A stretch of 64,000 bases of DNA from the NCBI GenBank assembly GCA_963578105.1, contig CAUZBP010000009.1, positions 27,556 through 91,555 on the forward strand. Direction: 5' to 3'. The translations under genes and the position numbers were made by a program. Numbering within the stretch: the stretch's first letter is position 1; every line of letters starts with the position of its first letter. Shown here piece after piece: positions 18,590 through 26,506 of the stretch. The stretch comes from GCA-2718815 sp963578105 (GTDB taxonomy: Bacteria > Planctomycetota > Planctomycetia > Pirellulales > Pirellulaceae). The notes under the pieces were generated by a model, which was given only the letters and a program-made list of their open reading frames with translations, was not told where the DNA came from and did not search any database.

Positions 18590-19789
18590 TCACTGCAGAA
18601 AATGACCCATCAACTGCCAGCCTTCCGGAAAGCAAAGTCCGGACTGAGCCGCCGAGATCTCGTCGTAAGTCGCCTGGCCGTCCTGCTTGACTTGAGTCCC
18701 CGCCAGGGCGAACGGCACGGGACCGTGGCTATGAGTTTTCGTACGGATGGGAGTCGGATGGTCGGGAGTGACGAGGACGCGATATTCTCCCTGGGCCTTG
18801 AGGGCTGCGTGCAGCGGGGCCACGATGTGCCGATCAATCTGTTCCAAGGACTGAATCTTGGCCTGGATGTCACCTTCGTGAGATGCCTCGTCGGTCGCTT
18901 CCACATGAACACAAATAATGTCAGTATCCGTTAGGGCCTCGATCGCATGATTGCCCTTGGCCGCGTAGTCAGTATCCGTGTAGCCGGTTGCTCCGGGAAC
19001 TTCAATCCGATCCCAGCCCAGCAGAACTGCTAGGCCTCGCAAGAGATCGACTGCTGTGATCATCTTGCCAGACTTTCCGTATCGATCGGCGAACGTTTCC
19101 AGAACAGGCTGCTGGCCCAAGCCCCAGAGCCAGACGTTGGTTGCCGGCAACTTGCCAGCCGCTTTCCGCTGTTGATTCACAGCATGGTTCTCAAATATTG
19201 TCACCGATTGGCTCATTAATTCATTCAACAAACTGCTACCCGGTCCACGTGGATAGTGGTCGGTGACAGGTTGATCCGTCAAATCGTGGGGAGGGATCGT
19301 GGTGGTCTCCTCCGAAAACGGAGCCGGAAATTCACTTTCTCGATAGAGAAGCAAGTTGCGATAACTGACGCCGGGGATGTATTCGAGTTGCTTGTTGGAC
19401 AATTCGTCCTGTGCTGTCTTGAGGAGTTGTTTGGCTTCGTCCGTGCTGATGTGGTCTGCCGTGAAATCGCGCATCGTTTGTTGCTCGACCGTGACTAAAT
19501 TGCAGCGAATGGCCCAGTCTGTCGGGTTCAATTGAATTCCCTGCGCGGCAGCCTCCAGGGGTGCCCGGCCAGTAAAATGCCGGGTCGGATCGTATCCCAG
19601 AAGACTCATGTTGGCGACCGCCGAACCCGCGGGTAGATGGTCAGGCACGTGTGTCGCCAGTCCCACGGATCCTAGTTCTGCCACGTGGTCCATTGCCGGG
19701 GTCGATGCAGATTGCAGGGGGGTCCTGCCTCCCAGCGATTCCTGTGGTTCATCGGCGCAACCATCGGGGATAATAATGGCGTATTTCAT
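18590..19789 (-). CDS. ApgM-family phosphotransferase, probable homoserine kinase
   Basis: A 399-residue member of the alkaline-phosphatase-fold cofactor-independent phosphoglycerate mutase family (archaeal ApgM type). Landmarks: IIPDGCADEPQESLGGRTPLQ at the N terminus, GSAVANMSLLGYDP with the likely catalytic Ser region, GLGQQP, CVHVEATDEASHEGD and VTPDHPTPI with HSHGPVPF at the C-terminal metal site. It directly abuts hom (hom stop 19790-19792, this ATG 19787-19789) and precedes lysC. Part of this family is annotated as a proposed homoserine kinase in genomes without thrB. Here the hom - lysC context argues for homoserine phosphorylation rather than glycolysis. The role is inferred, not proven by sequence. 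Confidence 0.88.
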   Translation of the reverse strand: MKYAIIIPDGCADEPQESLGGRTPLQSASTPAMDHVAELGSVGLATHVPDHLPAGSAVANMSLLGYDPTRHFTGRAPLEAAAQGIQLNPTDWAIRCNLVTVEQQTMRDFTADHISTDEAKQLLKTAQDELSNKQLEYIPGVSYRNLLLYRESEFPAPFSEETTTIPPHDLTDQPVTDHYPRGPGSSLLNELMSQSVTIFENHAVNQQRKAAGKLPATNVWLWGLGQQPVLETFADRYGKSGKMITAVDLLRGLAVLLGWDRIEVPGATGYTDTDYAAKGNHAIEALTDTDIICVHVEATDEASHEGDIQAKIQSLEQIDRHIVAPLHAALKAQGEYRVLVTPDHPTPIRTKTHSHGPVPFALAGTQVKQDGQATYDEISAAQSGLCFPEGWQLMGHFLQ

Positions 19790-21091
19790 CTAGTCCAAAA
19801 CTCTCATCTTGACGATCTTTTGTCGGATCGAAGCAAGATTTTCCAGAGATTCCACCGCTTGATTCATCGCTCCCTCGGTCGCCACGTGTGTCATGATGAC
19901 CAGTGGCACCCCCGGAGAGCTGACTTCTGAATCAGGCTCGTGTTGGATGACTGAAGCGATGGATATTTGCTGGCGTCCCAAAATCCCTGTTACTTCTGCA
20001 AGCACACCAGGATGATCGTCCGCAGTTAAACGCAGATAATATCTTCCCGTCACCGCGTTTGGGTCCGCCAGTTCAACACGAGCAGCTTGCCGCGACCAGA
20101 GTTCTAGCGTATGGAAGGTGAGTTGCGTCCGGCCCAACGCCGTATCGATCATATCGGCCACCACTGCCGATGCTGTAGGCATTTGTCCAGCACCCAGACC
20201 ATGAAAGAATACTCTTCCCACTGCGTCGCCATTCACGTCCACTGCATTATAGGCTCCGCGTACTTCACCCAATGGAGTGCCGTGCCGTACCAGAGTTGGT
20301 GAAACGTGCAGTTCCAGGCCGGGTTCAGTTAACTGGGCTACTGCCAGCAGCTTAATTCGATAACCCAATTCGCGAGCGTACCTCAAATCGGCCGGATCAA
20401 AATCTTGAATTCCCGTGCGTGGTATTTCATTCCAGCGAGGGCGGGCTCCAAACGCCAAGTGGGCAAGAATCGACAATTTCTGGACGGCGTCGGTCCCATC
20501 TACGTCCATGGTGGGATCTGCTTCCGCGTAACCGCGTTGTTGAGCTTCGCGAACCGCATCTTGGTAGTTGGTTCCGGCCTCTTCCATACGGGACACGATA
20601 AAATTGCTGGTGCCGTTGAGGATACCGCTCAGCGACGTGATTTGATTAGCAGACAAACATTGAGCAATATTGGTAATGATGGGGATTCCACCGGCAACGG
20701 AGGCTTCGAACGCAATTGAACGTCCCAACTTGCGTGCCCGCTCGAAAAGTTCCGGACCGTGTACGGCCAACAAGGCCTTGTTGGCCGTGACGATGTCTTT
20801 CCCGGACTCCAGTAATTGCAACATGACCGTGCGAGCTGGCTCCAGGCCACCCATCAACTGGGCGACAATTTGCACTTCCGGATCCTGGGTGATTCTGGAC
20901 AGATCATCCGTCAGAAGACCTTCAGGAAGTGGACAATCGCGCGGTTTGCTGAGGTCTTGAACAACCGCATGTCGCAGGACGAGGTTTTTTCCCGCATGTC
21001 GGGCAACACGCTCGTGATGCTGAATCAGAATCTGGGCCACCCCAGATCCTACGGTACCCAAACCCACAATGGCGACACTTGTTGAGTCCAT
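19790..21091 (-). CDS. hom: Homoserine dehydrogenase
   Basis: Reduces aspartate semialdehyde to homoserine with NAD(P)H. It has an N-terminal Rossmann motif (VAIVGLGTVGSGVAQIL), the central catalytic region with VTANKALLAVHG, EASVAGGIPII and GILNGTSNFI, then KLSILAHLAFG, and a C-terminal ACT domain (HPGVLAEVTGILGRQQISIAS) typical of the feedback-regulated form. Length is 433 residues from ATG 21091; the frame stays open upstream to 21127, but similarity begins with STSVAIVG. It is first in the hom - ApgM-like - lysC operon and divergent from the M42 peptidase gene. Confidence 0.96.
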   Translation of the reverse strand: MDSTSVAIVGLGTVGSGVAQILIQHHERVARHAGKNLVLRHAVVQDLSKPRDCPLPEGLLTDDLSRITQDPEVQIVAQLMGGLEPARTVMLQLLESGKDIVTANKALLAVHGPELFERARKLGRSIAFEASVAGGIPIITNIAQCLSANQITSLSGILNGTSNFIVSRMEEAGTNYQDAVREAQQRGYAEADPTMDVDGTDAVQKLSILAHLAFGARPRWNEIPRTGIQDFDPADLRYARELGYRIKLLAVAQLTEPGLELHVSPTLVRHGTPLGEVRGAYNAVDVNGDAVGRVFFHGLGAGQMPTASAVVADMIDTALGRTQLTFHTLELWSRQAARVELADPNAVTGRYYLRLTADDHPGVLAEVTGILGRQQISIASVIQHEPDSEVSSPGVPLVIMTHVATEGAMNQAVESLENLASIRQKIVKMRVLD

Positions 21092-21258
21092 GAAAATAAT
21101 CCGTAGCCGGCAAGGTTCTTCTAGCAAACGCCTCCATGTTAGGTTGATTCGCAGTATATCGTCAACTGCCGGCGAATTGGCTCGACTGGTTTCTCAGTGT
21201 TCACCGTGATAGGCTTGAGCCGTCAACAGATGTCTAGATGGTTGTGGAGACTGAAGTC

Positions 21259-22317
21259 ATGGAACCTGCCGCTCACCAATTCCTGATCGATTTGCTGGAA
21301 ACTCCCAGTCCTTCCGGGTTCGAAAGTTCCGTCCAGACAATCGTGCGAGATTATCTTAGCGGATTTTCTGACGAGGTAACTACCGATCTGCATGGGAATG
21401 TCATCGGGTGTGTTCAGCCTGACGCCCCCTTGCGCGTGATGCTGGCGGGACATTGTGATCAGATTGGTTTGATCGTGACACAAATCGATGCCGAAGGTTT
21501 CCTCTATACACAAACCATCGGTGGATGGGATCCCCAACAGTTGATTGGACAAAGGATGACCATCTGGACGCAAACCGGCCCCGTTCCCGCTGTCCTTTCC
21601 CGTAAACCGATCCACCTATTGACGGAGGAAGAACGCAAACAAGTTGTCAAAACAAAAGACCTCTGGTTGGACATGGGCGCCACGAACAAAGAGGAAGCGT
21701 CCAAACAAGTCAGGATCGGTGACGGTGTCACCGTGGAGTTGGGTTACCAGGAAATGCCCAATGGGTTGGCTAATGCACCGGGAATGGATGATGCAACTGG
21801 GTTGTGGGTGGTCGTCGAAGCGTTGCGACGCGCCAAACAAACTGGATTTCAGTGTGCACTGTTTGCAGTGTCGACCGTGCAGGAAGAAATTGGACTACGA
21901 GGAGCTCGTACCAGCGCCTTCGGAATCGATCCCCATGTCGGGATCGCGGTTGACGTAACACACGCCACGGATTGCCCCACCATCGACAAGAATCAAAACG
22001 GTGATATTCGGCTGGGTGGCGGGCCGGTCGTGTTTCGGGGTCCCAACATGAATCCCGTCGTTGTGGAAAAACTAGTTGACACCTGCAGGGCTCATGAACT
22101 GAGTTACCAGCTGGCTGCCAGTGGACGAGCACAGTCCAATGACTCCAATTCCCTCCAAATCAATCGTGCGGGTGTGGCGGCCGGGTTGGTGGCAATTCCC
22201 AATCGCTACATGCACAGCGCGGTGGAAATGATTTCACTCGAGGATCTCGACCGAGCTGCCGATCTTTTGGCAGGCTTTGCCAGCCGGATTGCCAGAGACG
22301 AAGACTTTACACCCTAA
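21259..22317 (+). CDS. M42 family metallo-aminopeptidase (FrvX/glucanase-like)
   Basis: Soluble dinuclear-metal aminopeptidase that trims peptides. Metal and catalytic landmarks are intact: AGHCDQIGL (first His), GMDDATGLW (bridging Asp), STVQEEIGLRGA (catalytic Glu and metal Glu), VDVTHATD (Asp) and MHSAVEMI (His). About 352 residues, normal for the family. ATG 21259 has GGAG 9 nt upstream and fits the family N terminus; ATG 21238 in the same frame would add 7 residues. Convergent with the serine protease gene downstream. Confidence 0.9.
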   Translation: MEPAAHQFLIDLLETPSPSGFESSVQTIVRDYLSGFSDEVTTDLHGNVIGCVQPDAPLRVMLAGHCDQIGLIVTQIDAEGFLYTQTIGGWDPQQLIGQRMTIWTQTGPVPAVLSRKPIHLLTEEERKQVVKTKDLWLDMGATNKEEASKQVRIGDGVTVELGYQEMPNGLANAPGMDDATGLWVVVEALRRAKQTGFQCALFAVSTVQEEIGLRGARTSAFGIDPHVGIAVDVTHATDCPTIDKNQNGDIRLGGGPVVFRGPNMNPVVVEKLVDTCRAHELSYQLAASGRAQSNDSNSLQINRAGVAAGLVAIPNRYMHSAVEMISLEDLDRAADLLAGFASRIARDEDFTP

Positions 22318-22329
22318 GTCAGTGTTTGT

Positions 22330-22356
22330 CCCGCCGGTACGTGGTTGATAGGCGGG
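22330..22356. terminator. Possible bidirectional terminator hairpin
   Basis: CCCGCC (22330-22335) and GGCGGG (22351-22356) can pair across a 15-base loop, between two convergent genes. There is no T-run, so the call is weak. Confidence 0.25.
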
Positions 22357-22390
22357 CGGGCGGCACGCTGCGGACAACTCGCTAGAAATA

Positions 22391-23458
22391 CTATTTAGTC
22401 AAGGGGCTGGCCACAGGCCTCGCGAGATGTAGGATCTGGCGAATTTCGTCAGCAGCAATGGCGAAATTCAAATTCTGGGATTCTGGCCCGCTGGTTACCG
22501 TGTTGACTCCCACAACCTCTCCTCGCCGGTTTACCAACGGGCCGCCGCTATTTCCCGCCATGATGGGCGCGTCCGTTTGAATCCAACGCACGTTCAGAGA
22601 AAATCCTGTTTGCCGCATTTCAGACGGCACACGAATGCCACTCACGATCCCACGGGTCGTTGAAAACGACAGGCCCAGTGGTGCCCCAAATGCCATCACC
22701 TCAGTGCCTTTTCTCGGTGAGGTGGGAGCTAGCTGAAGGACCGGAAAATCTTCGCGGGCTGTATCGATTTTCAGGATTGCCAGATCTTTCTTCGGTGCCA
22801 GATGTAGAGAACCAAGGACGCGCAACCGTCGACGGTCATGAAACAGGACGTGGGCTTCTTCCACCCCAATCAGCACGTGATAATTGGTGATCACGATTCC
22901 CGTGGGGTGAATGACAAAACCGCTTGCTGTCCCCTTTTCTTTTCCGTAGGTGTTGATGCGTACGACGGCAGGCTCCACGTGGTCGACCAAATCAGGCAAA
23001 TCGTCAAAAGGAACCAGGCGCTGCTGCGTTGAGGTCCGGGTAAGATCCTCTCCGAAATTTTTTCCAGTTTGACCGGAATCTTGAAGCCCGTGTTCCCTCA
23101 AGTAGGAATCCGATAAAGCCTTGAGATGATCTGGGGAATTCTGATAGATGGCTTCCTCGAAATTTTTGCTGGCTGAATGGGTATCATGCAGCCCAGGATG
23201 GGTCACCATCCAGATCACGCCAAAAGTGGTGGTCAGCGCAACGGTGGCCACGACTCCGACCAACAGCGCGCGCAAGAGAGCTCGAAATTCCAGCTTTCGT
23301 TCGTGATCCAGAAATCGCCGGACAGAAATAAAAGGCAATACGACACGTGGTACCTTGAAGACTTCTTCGCAAAAGGGACAGCGCGCAAACTGTCCTTTGA
23401 CCTGTACCGGGATGGGAATCGACTGGTTACAACTGGGACAACAAATACGAATGACCAT
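22391..23458 (-). CDS. Membrane-anchored trypsin-like serine protease with N-terminal zinc ribbon
   Basis: A 355-residue DegP/HtrA-type protease without a PDZ domain. Residues 1-40 form a CxxC...CxxC zinc ribbon (CCPSC and CPFC, MJ0042-like). A transmembrane segment follows at about 60-85 (ALLRALLVGVVATVALTTTF), then a linker and the protease domain. The catalytic triad is intact: His in ITNYHVLIG, Asp in KKDLAILKID, Ser in AGNSGGPLVN. Topology would place the zinc ribbon in the cytoplasm and the protease outside the membrane. The chain ends shortly after the protease domain. A role in envelope protein quality control is inferred. Confidence 0.9.
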   Translation of the reverse strand: MVIRICCPSCNQSIPIPVQVKGQFARCPFCEEVFKVPRVVLPFISVRRFLDHERKLEFRALLRALLVGVVATVALTTTFGVIWMVTHPGLHDTHSASKNFEEAIYQNSPDHLKALSDSYLREHGLQDSGQTGKNFGEDLTRTSTQQRLVPFDDLPDLVDHVEPAVVRINTYGKEKGTASGFVIHPTGIVITNYHVLIGVEEAHVLFHDRRRLRVLGSLHLAPKKDLAILKIDTAREDFPVLQLAPTSPRKGTEVMAFGAPLGLSFSTTRGIVSGIRVPSEMRQTGFSLNVRWIQTDAPIMAGNSGGPLVNRRGEVVGVNTVTSGPESQNLNFAIAADEIRQILHLARPVASPLTK

Positions 23459-24234
23459 CAGTTCTGTGCTAAAAGAGCTGGGAAATCTGGGGGTTGCGGG
23501 TGTCGACGACGTTCAAGATCAAGTAGCGGGTGCAACCGAAAAGAATGGCACCCTGCAGGCCAATCCGACTGTAAAAAACAGCAAACGTTCAGCTACAGTT
23601 CGGATTCTCCCAGTTTAACAGATTGTCCGAGCCAAATACATTTCCGCCTGTGGACGACAAGGATCGCCTGGGAGAGACGTTGGATTTCGACACATTTCTA
23701 GTAGACAGGCTGAGAAAAAGGGCTTCATCCGGTCGCCCAGCGAAGGCAGGCTCACCGCTCAAAAGTTACATCTTGGTGCAAGGCACTGTTTTCCTGCCTT
23801 TTTGGCCCCGAATTCAAGTTTACTCGTTCCTGGCCACCACCCCCATCCTTGGCTGCCAAATTGGCACCATGTTCGGGAAGCGGTGTGTCCCTCGGCCACG
23901 ATCCATTCACAGCTGATTGCTCTAAACCGTGTCCAAAATGTAGGTTGGAACAATAGTTTTCCCGTTGGCACAAAGCTTGCTGTTATAAGGTTCTGTATCA
24001 GTATGTTCTGTCAAAAAAGTAATACAACCAATGAATAAGGGCACTTGGAGATTGCAGGATTCAGACCATTTTATCGACTAGCTCCGGAAAGGCCGAACTC
24101 CTGCGAGTTGTTTTGCTTTCCTCGATAAGAGAATTTTAACCCTGATTTCCATTCGCCCTCGTAAATCTGTTTTCGTTTTCTAAATTGCCCCACAAAACCA
24201 ACGGGCAACGCATAGATCCAGGAGGAAATTGACC
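23459..24234. other. Long upstream region of the chaperonin operon
   Basis: About 780 bases with no convincing gene; frames of up to about 97 codons on either strand lack family features. It holds the candidate -24/-12 promoter listed separately, a short inverted repeat AACTC-CTGC-GAGTT at 24096-24109, and the groEL1 ribosome site AGGAGG at 24220-24225. No CIRCE element (TTAGCACTC-N9-GAGTGCTAA) was found. Confidence 0.55.
23965..23981 (+). promoter_or_regulatory. Sigma-54 (-24/-12) promoter candidate upstream of groEL1
   Basis: TTGGCAC at 23965-23971 and TTGCT at 23977-23981, with GG (23967-23968) and GC (23979-23980) exactly 10 bases apart: an essentially consensus sigma-54 site. Predicted start of transcription is near 23992, giving a leader of about 240 nt before the groEL1 GTG. 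Confidence 0.5.
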
Positions 24235-25974
24235 GTGGCAAAGCAGATGGTCTTTGAGGATGAAGCACGCCAGCCGTTATTGATTGGCGTTTCGAAGCTC
24301 GCAAGAGCAGTCAAAAGCACTCTCGGACCCCGTGGAAAAAACGCGGTATTGGATAAGGGTTGGGGTTCGCCGAAAGTCACCAAAGATGGCGTGACAGTGG
24401 CTGAAGATATCGAACTTGACGATCCCTTCGAAAATCTCGGAGCCCAGCTCGTTAAGGAAGCGGCCAGTAAAACGAATGATGTAGCTGGCGATGGGACGAC
24501 CACTGCTACGGTGTTAGCCGAAGCGATTTTCCGAGAAGGTCTGAAAATGATTGCTGCAGGCGCTGATGCCATGGCGTTGTCGCGAGGTATTCATCAGGCC
24601 ACCGAAGCGGTCAGTTTGGCGATCGCCAAGCAGGCTACACCGATTGACGAAAAGAATCGTAAAGAAATTCAACAGATCGCAACGATTGCAGGGAACAATG
24701 ACCCAGCAATCGGGAGCGTTCTTTCCGATGCTTTTGTGAAAGTTGGCAAGAACGGAGTGATAACGGTTGAAGAGGGTCGCGGTAGCGATACGTATGTTGA
24801 GATCGTGGAGGGAATGCAGTTTGACCGAGGGTTCTTGTCCCCGCACTTTGTCACGGACGTGGATGCCCAGGTAGCTGAACTGTCCAGTTGTCTTGTGATG
24901 ATCTACGAAGAAAAAATCTCTAGTGCCAAGAAGTTAGTTCCCATTCTCGAGGCGGTCAGTAAAGCCAATAAGCCACTGCTGATTATTGCGGAGGATATTG
25001 AGGGTGAGGCATTGGCAACGCTTGTCGTCAACAAGATGCGAGGTATTTTGAACGTTTGTGCGGTGAAGGCCCCGGGATACGGCGATCGTCGGAAAGCCAT
25101 GTTGGGCGACATCGCAACCTTGACTAACGCTACGGCGGTTTTCAAAGATCTCGGTATCGACTTGGAAAGCGTCAAGTTGAGTGACTTGGGGCAGGCTCGG
25201 AAGATCAGGATCAGTTCAGAAAATACAACGATCGTGGGCGGTACCGGTTCGAAAAAGTCGATTGTTGGCCGTGCGGAACAAATTCGCCGGGAAATTGAGG
25301 TGACCGACAGCGATTACGATCGCGAGAAGCTCCAAGAGCGTTTAGCCAAATTGGCCGGCGGCGTTGCCCAGATCAATTGTGGTGCGGCAACGGAAACGGA
25401 GATGAAAGAGCGTAAGGCCTTGATGGAAGATGCTAAGTCGGCAACGCAGGCGGCTCTCGAAGAAGGCATTGTCGCAGGTGGCGGGATCGCCCTCATTCGT
25501 GCCGAAAAGGCTGTTGGAAAGTTGGCACTCACGGGTGACGAGCAGTTGGGTGCCCGAATCGTTCAAAATGTGTTGGACATTCCACTGCGAAGCATTGCAG
25601 AAAATGCAGGAGTCGATGGTGCGGTTGTGGTCAATCGCGTTCGCCGTCTTAAGTCCAAGAGTGGGGGTTACAACGCAGAAAAGGGTGAATACGGCGACTT
25701 AATAGACGCGGGAGTGATCGATCCTGCCAAGGTCGTGCGGACCGCATTGCAGAATGCTGCGAGCGTTGCCGCGTTGCTGCTGACCACCGATTCACTAGTC
25801 GCCGAGATTCCCACGGAAGAAGAAGAAGCTCCTGACCACGATCACCACGGCATGGGCGGAGGAGATATGGGTGGCATGGGTGGTGGCATGGGAGGAATGG
25901 GTGGTGGCATGGGAGGAATGGGTGGTGGCATGCCAGGAATGGGTGGCATGGGTGGCATGCCCGGCATGATGTAA
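24235..25974 (+). CDS. groEL: 60 kDa chaperonin GroEL, copy 1 (GGM-tailed)
   Basis: ATP-dependent folding chamber subunit, 579 residues. Key motifs are intact: TLGPRGKNAVLDKG, TKDGVTVAEDIEL, the nucleotide loop AGDGTTTATVLA, and the apical/intermediate region with KAPGYGDRRKAMLGDIA. After DHDHHGMGGGD comes a long Gly-Met tail of about 45 residues built from MGGGMGG-type units, encoded by a 21-bp-type repeat near 25865-25965. GTG 24235 is chosen because AGGAGG lies 9 nt upstream; the in-frame TTG at 24229 would be only 3 nt from it. The two GroEL paralogs flank groES. The GGM tail marks this copy as the classical folding chaperonin, and its promoter region looks sigma-54-dependent. Confidence 0.96.
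   Translation: MAKQMVFEDEARQPLLIGVSKLARAVKSTLGPRGKNAVLDKGWGSPKVTKDGVTVAEDIELDDPFENLGAQLVKEAASKTNDVAGDGTTTATVLAEAIFREGLKMIAAGADAMALSRGIHQATEAVSLAIAKQATPIDEKNRKEIQQIATIAGNNDPAIGSVLSDAFVKVGKNGVITVEEGRGSDTYVEIVEGMQFDRGFLSPHFVTDVDAQVAELSSCLVMIYEEKISSAKKLVPILEAVSKANKPLLIIAEDIEGEALATLVVNKMRGILNVCAVKAPGYGDRRKAMLGDIATLTNATAVFKDLGIDLESVKLSDLGQARKIRISSENTTIVGGTGSKKSIVGRAEQIRREIEVTDSDYDREKLQERLAKLAGGVAQINCGAATETEMKERKALMEDAKSATQAALEEGIVAGGGIALIRAEKAVGKLALTGDEQLGARIVQNVLDIPLRSIAENAGVDGAVVVNRVRRLKSKSGGYNAEKGEYGDLIDAGVIDPAKVVRTALQNAASVAALLLTTDSLVAEIPTEEEEAPDHDHHGMGGGDMGGMGGGMGGMGGGMGGMGGGMPGMGGMGGMPGMM
25853..25971 (+). repeat. GGM-tail coding repeat of groEL1
   Basis: Tandem units of the type ATGGGTGGTGGCATGGGAGGA (7 codons) with small changes, encoding the Gly-Met-rich tail. 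The run is prone to slippage, so the tail length may vary between strains. Confidence 0.7.
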
Positions 25975-26088
25975 CCCCTGTCGACTCAGACAAACCGGCC
26001 CGGATGGGCAGTTCATTTCAATCAAAATGTTTTCAAACATATACAACTTCTAAATATTTGTGGAATTCAAAGTTTAAGGAAATCTGCC

Positions 26089-26388
26089 ATGGCAAAATTC
26101 AAACTGCGACCGTTGGATGATCGTGTTGTTGTAGAAGCATCCGCTGCTGAGGAGATAACGGCCGGAGGTATCGTTCTACCCGATGCGGCACAAGAAAAAC
26201 CGCAGCGAGGGGTTGTGATTTCCACCGGACCCGGGCGTTTGCTGGATAGTGGCAATCGTGGTGACCTGTCGATTTCGGTGGGTGACGAAGTGATCTATGG
26301 GAAGTATGGTGGCTCGGACATCGAAGTGGATGGCGAGGAATACAAGATACTGCGAGAAACAGACATCCTTGCCAAAGTAGTTGGCTAG
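26089..26388 (+). CDS. groES: 10 kDa co-chaperonin GroES
   Basis: The lid of the GroEL chamber, 99 residues, normal length. Landmarks: KLRPLDDRVVVE at the N terminus, the mobile-loop region EEITAGGIVLPDAAQEKPQRG with its GGI-V-P signature, and VGDEVIYGKYGGSDIEVDGEEY at the end. AAGGAAA lies just upstream of the ATG. It sits between the two groEL genes, about 115 bp on each side, and is probably cotranscribed with both. Confidence 0.97.
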   Translation: MAKFKLRPLDDRVVVEASAAEEITAGGIVLPDAAQEKPQRGVVISTGPGRLLDSGNRGDLSISVGDEVIYGKYGGSDIEVDGEEYKILRETDILAKVVG

Positions 26389-26506
26389 TTCCTGGGGCTT
26401 TGTTGTCGCAGGAAAGACGAGCTGTCGAATTTCGGACGCGTTGCTCAAAAGGGCATGACGAGTCAACAAATAAACTCAGTATTTCATTTATAAGGAAACT
26501 AGAAGC

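Noticed and set aside
24096..24109. Inverted repeat AACTC-CTGC-GAGTT upstream of groEL1 as a CIRCE operator
   Set aside because: Only 5-bp arms and a 4-base spacer; does not match the CIRCE consensus or its 9-base spacer.
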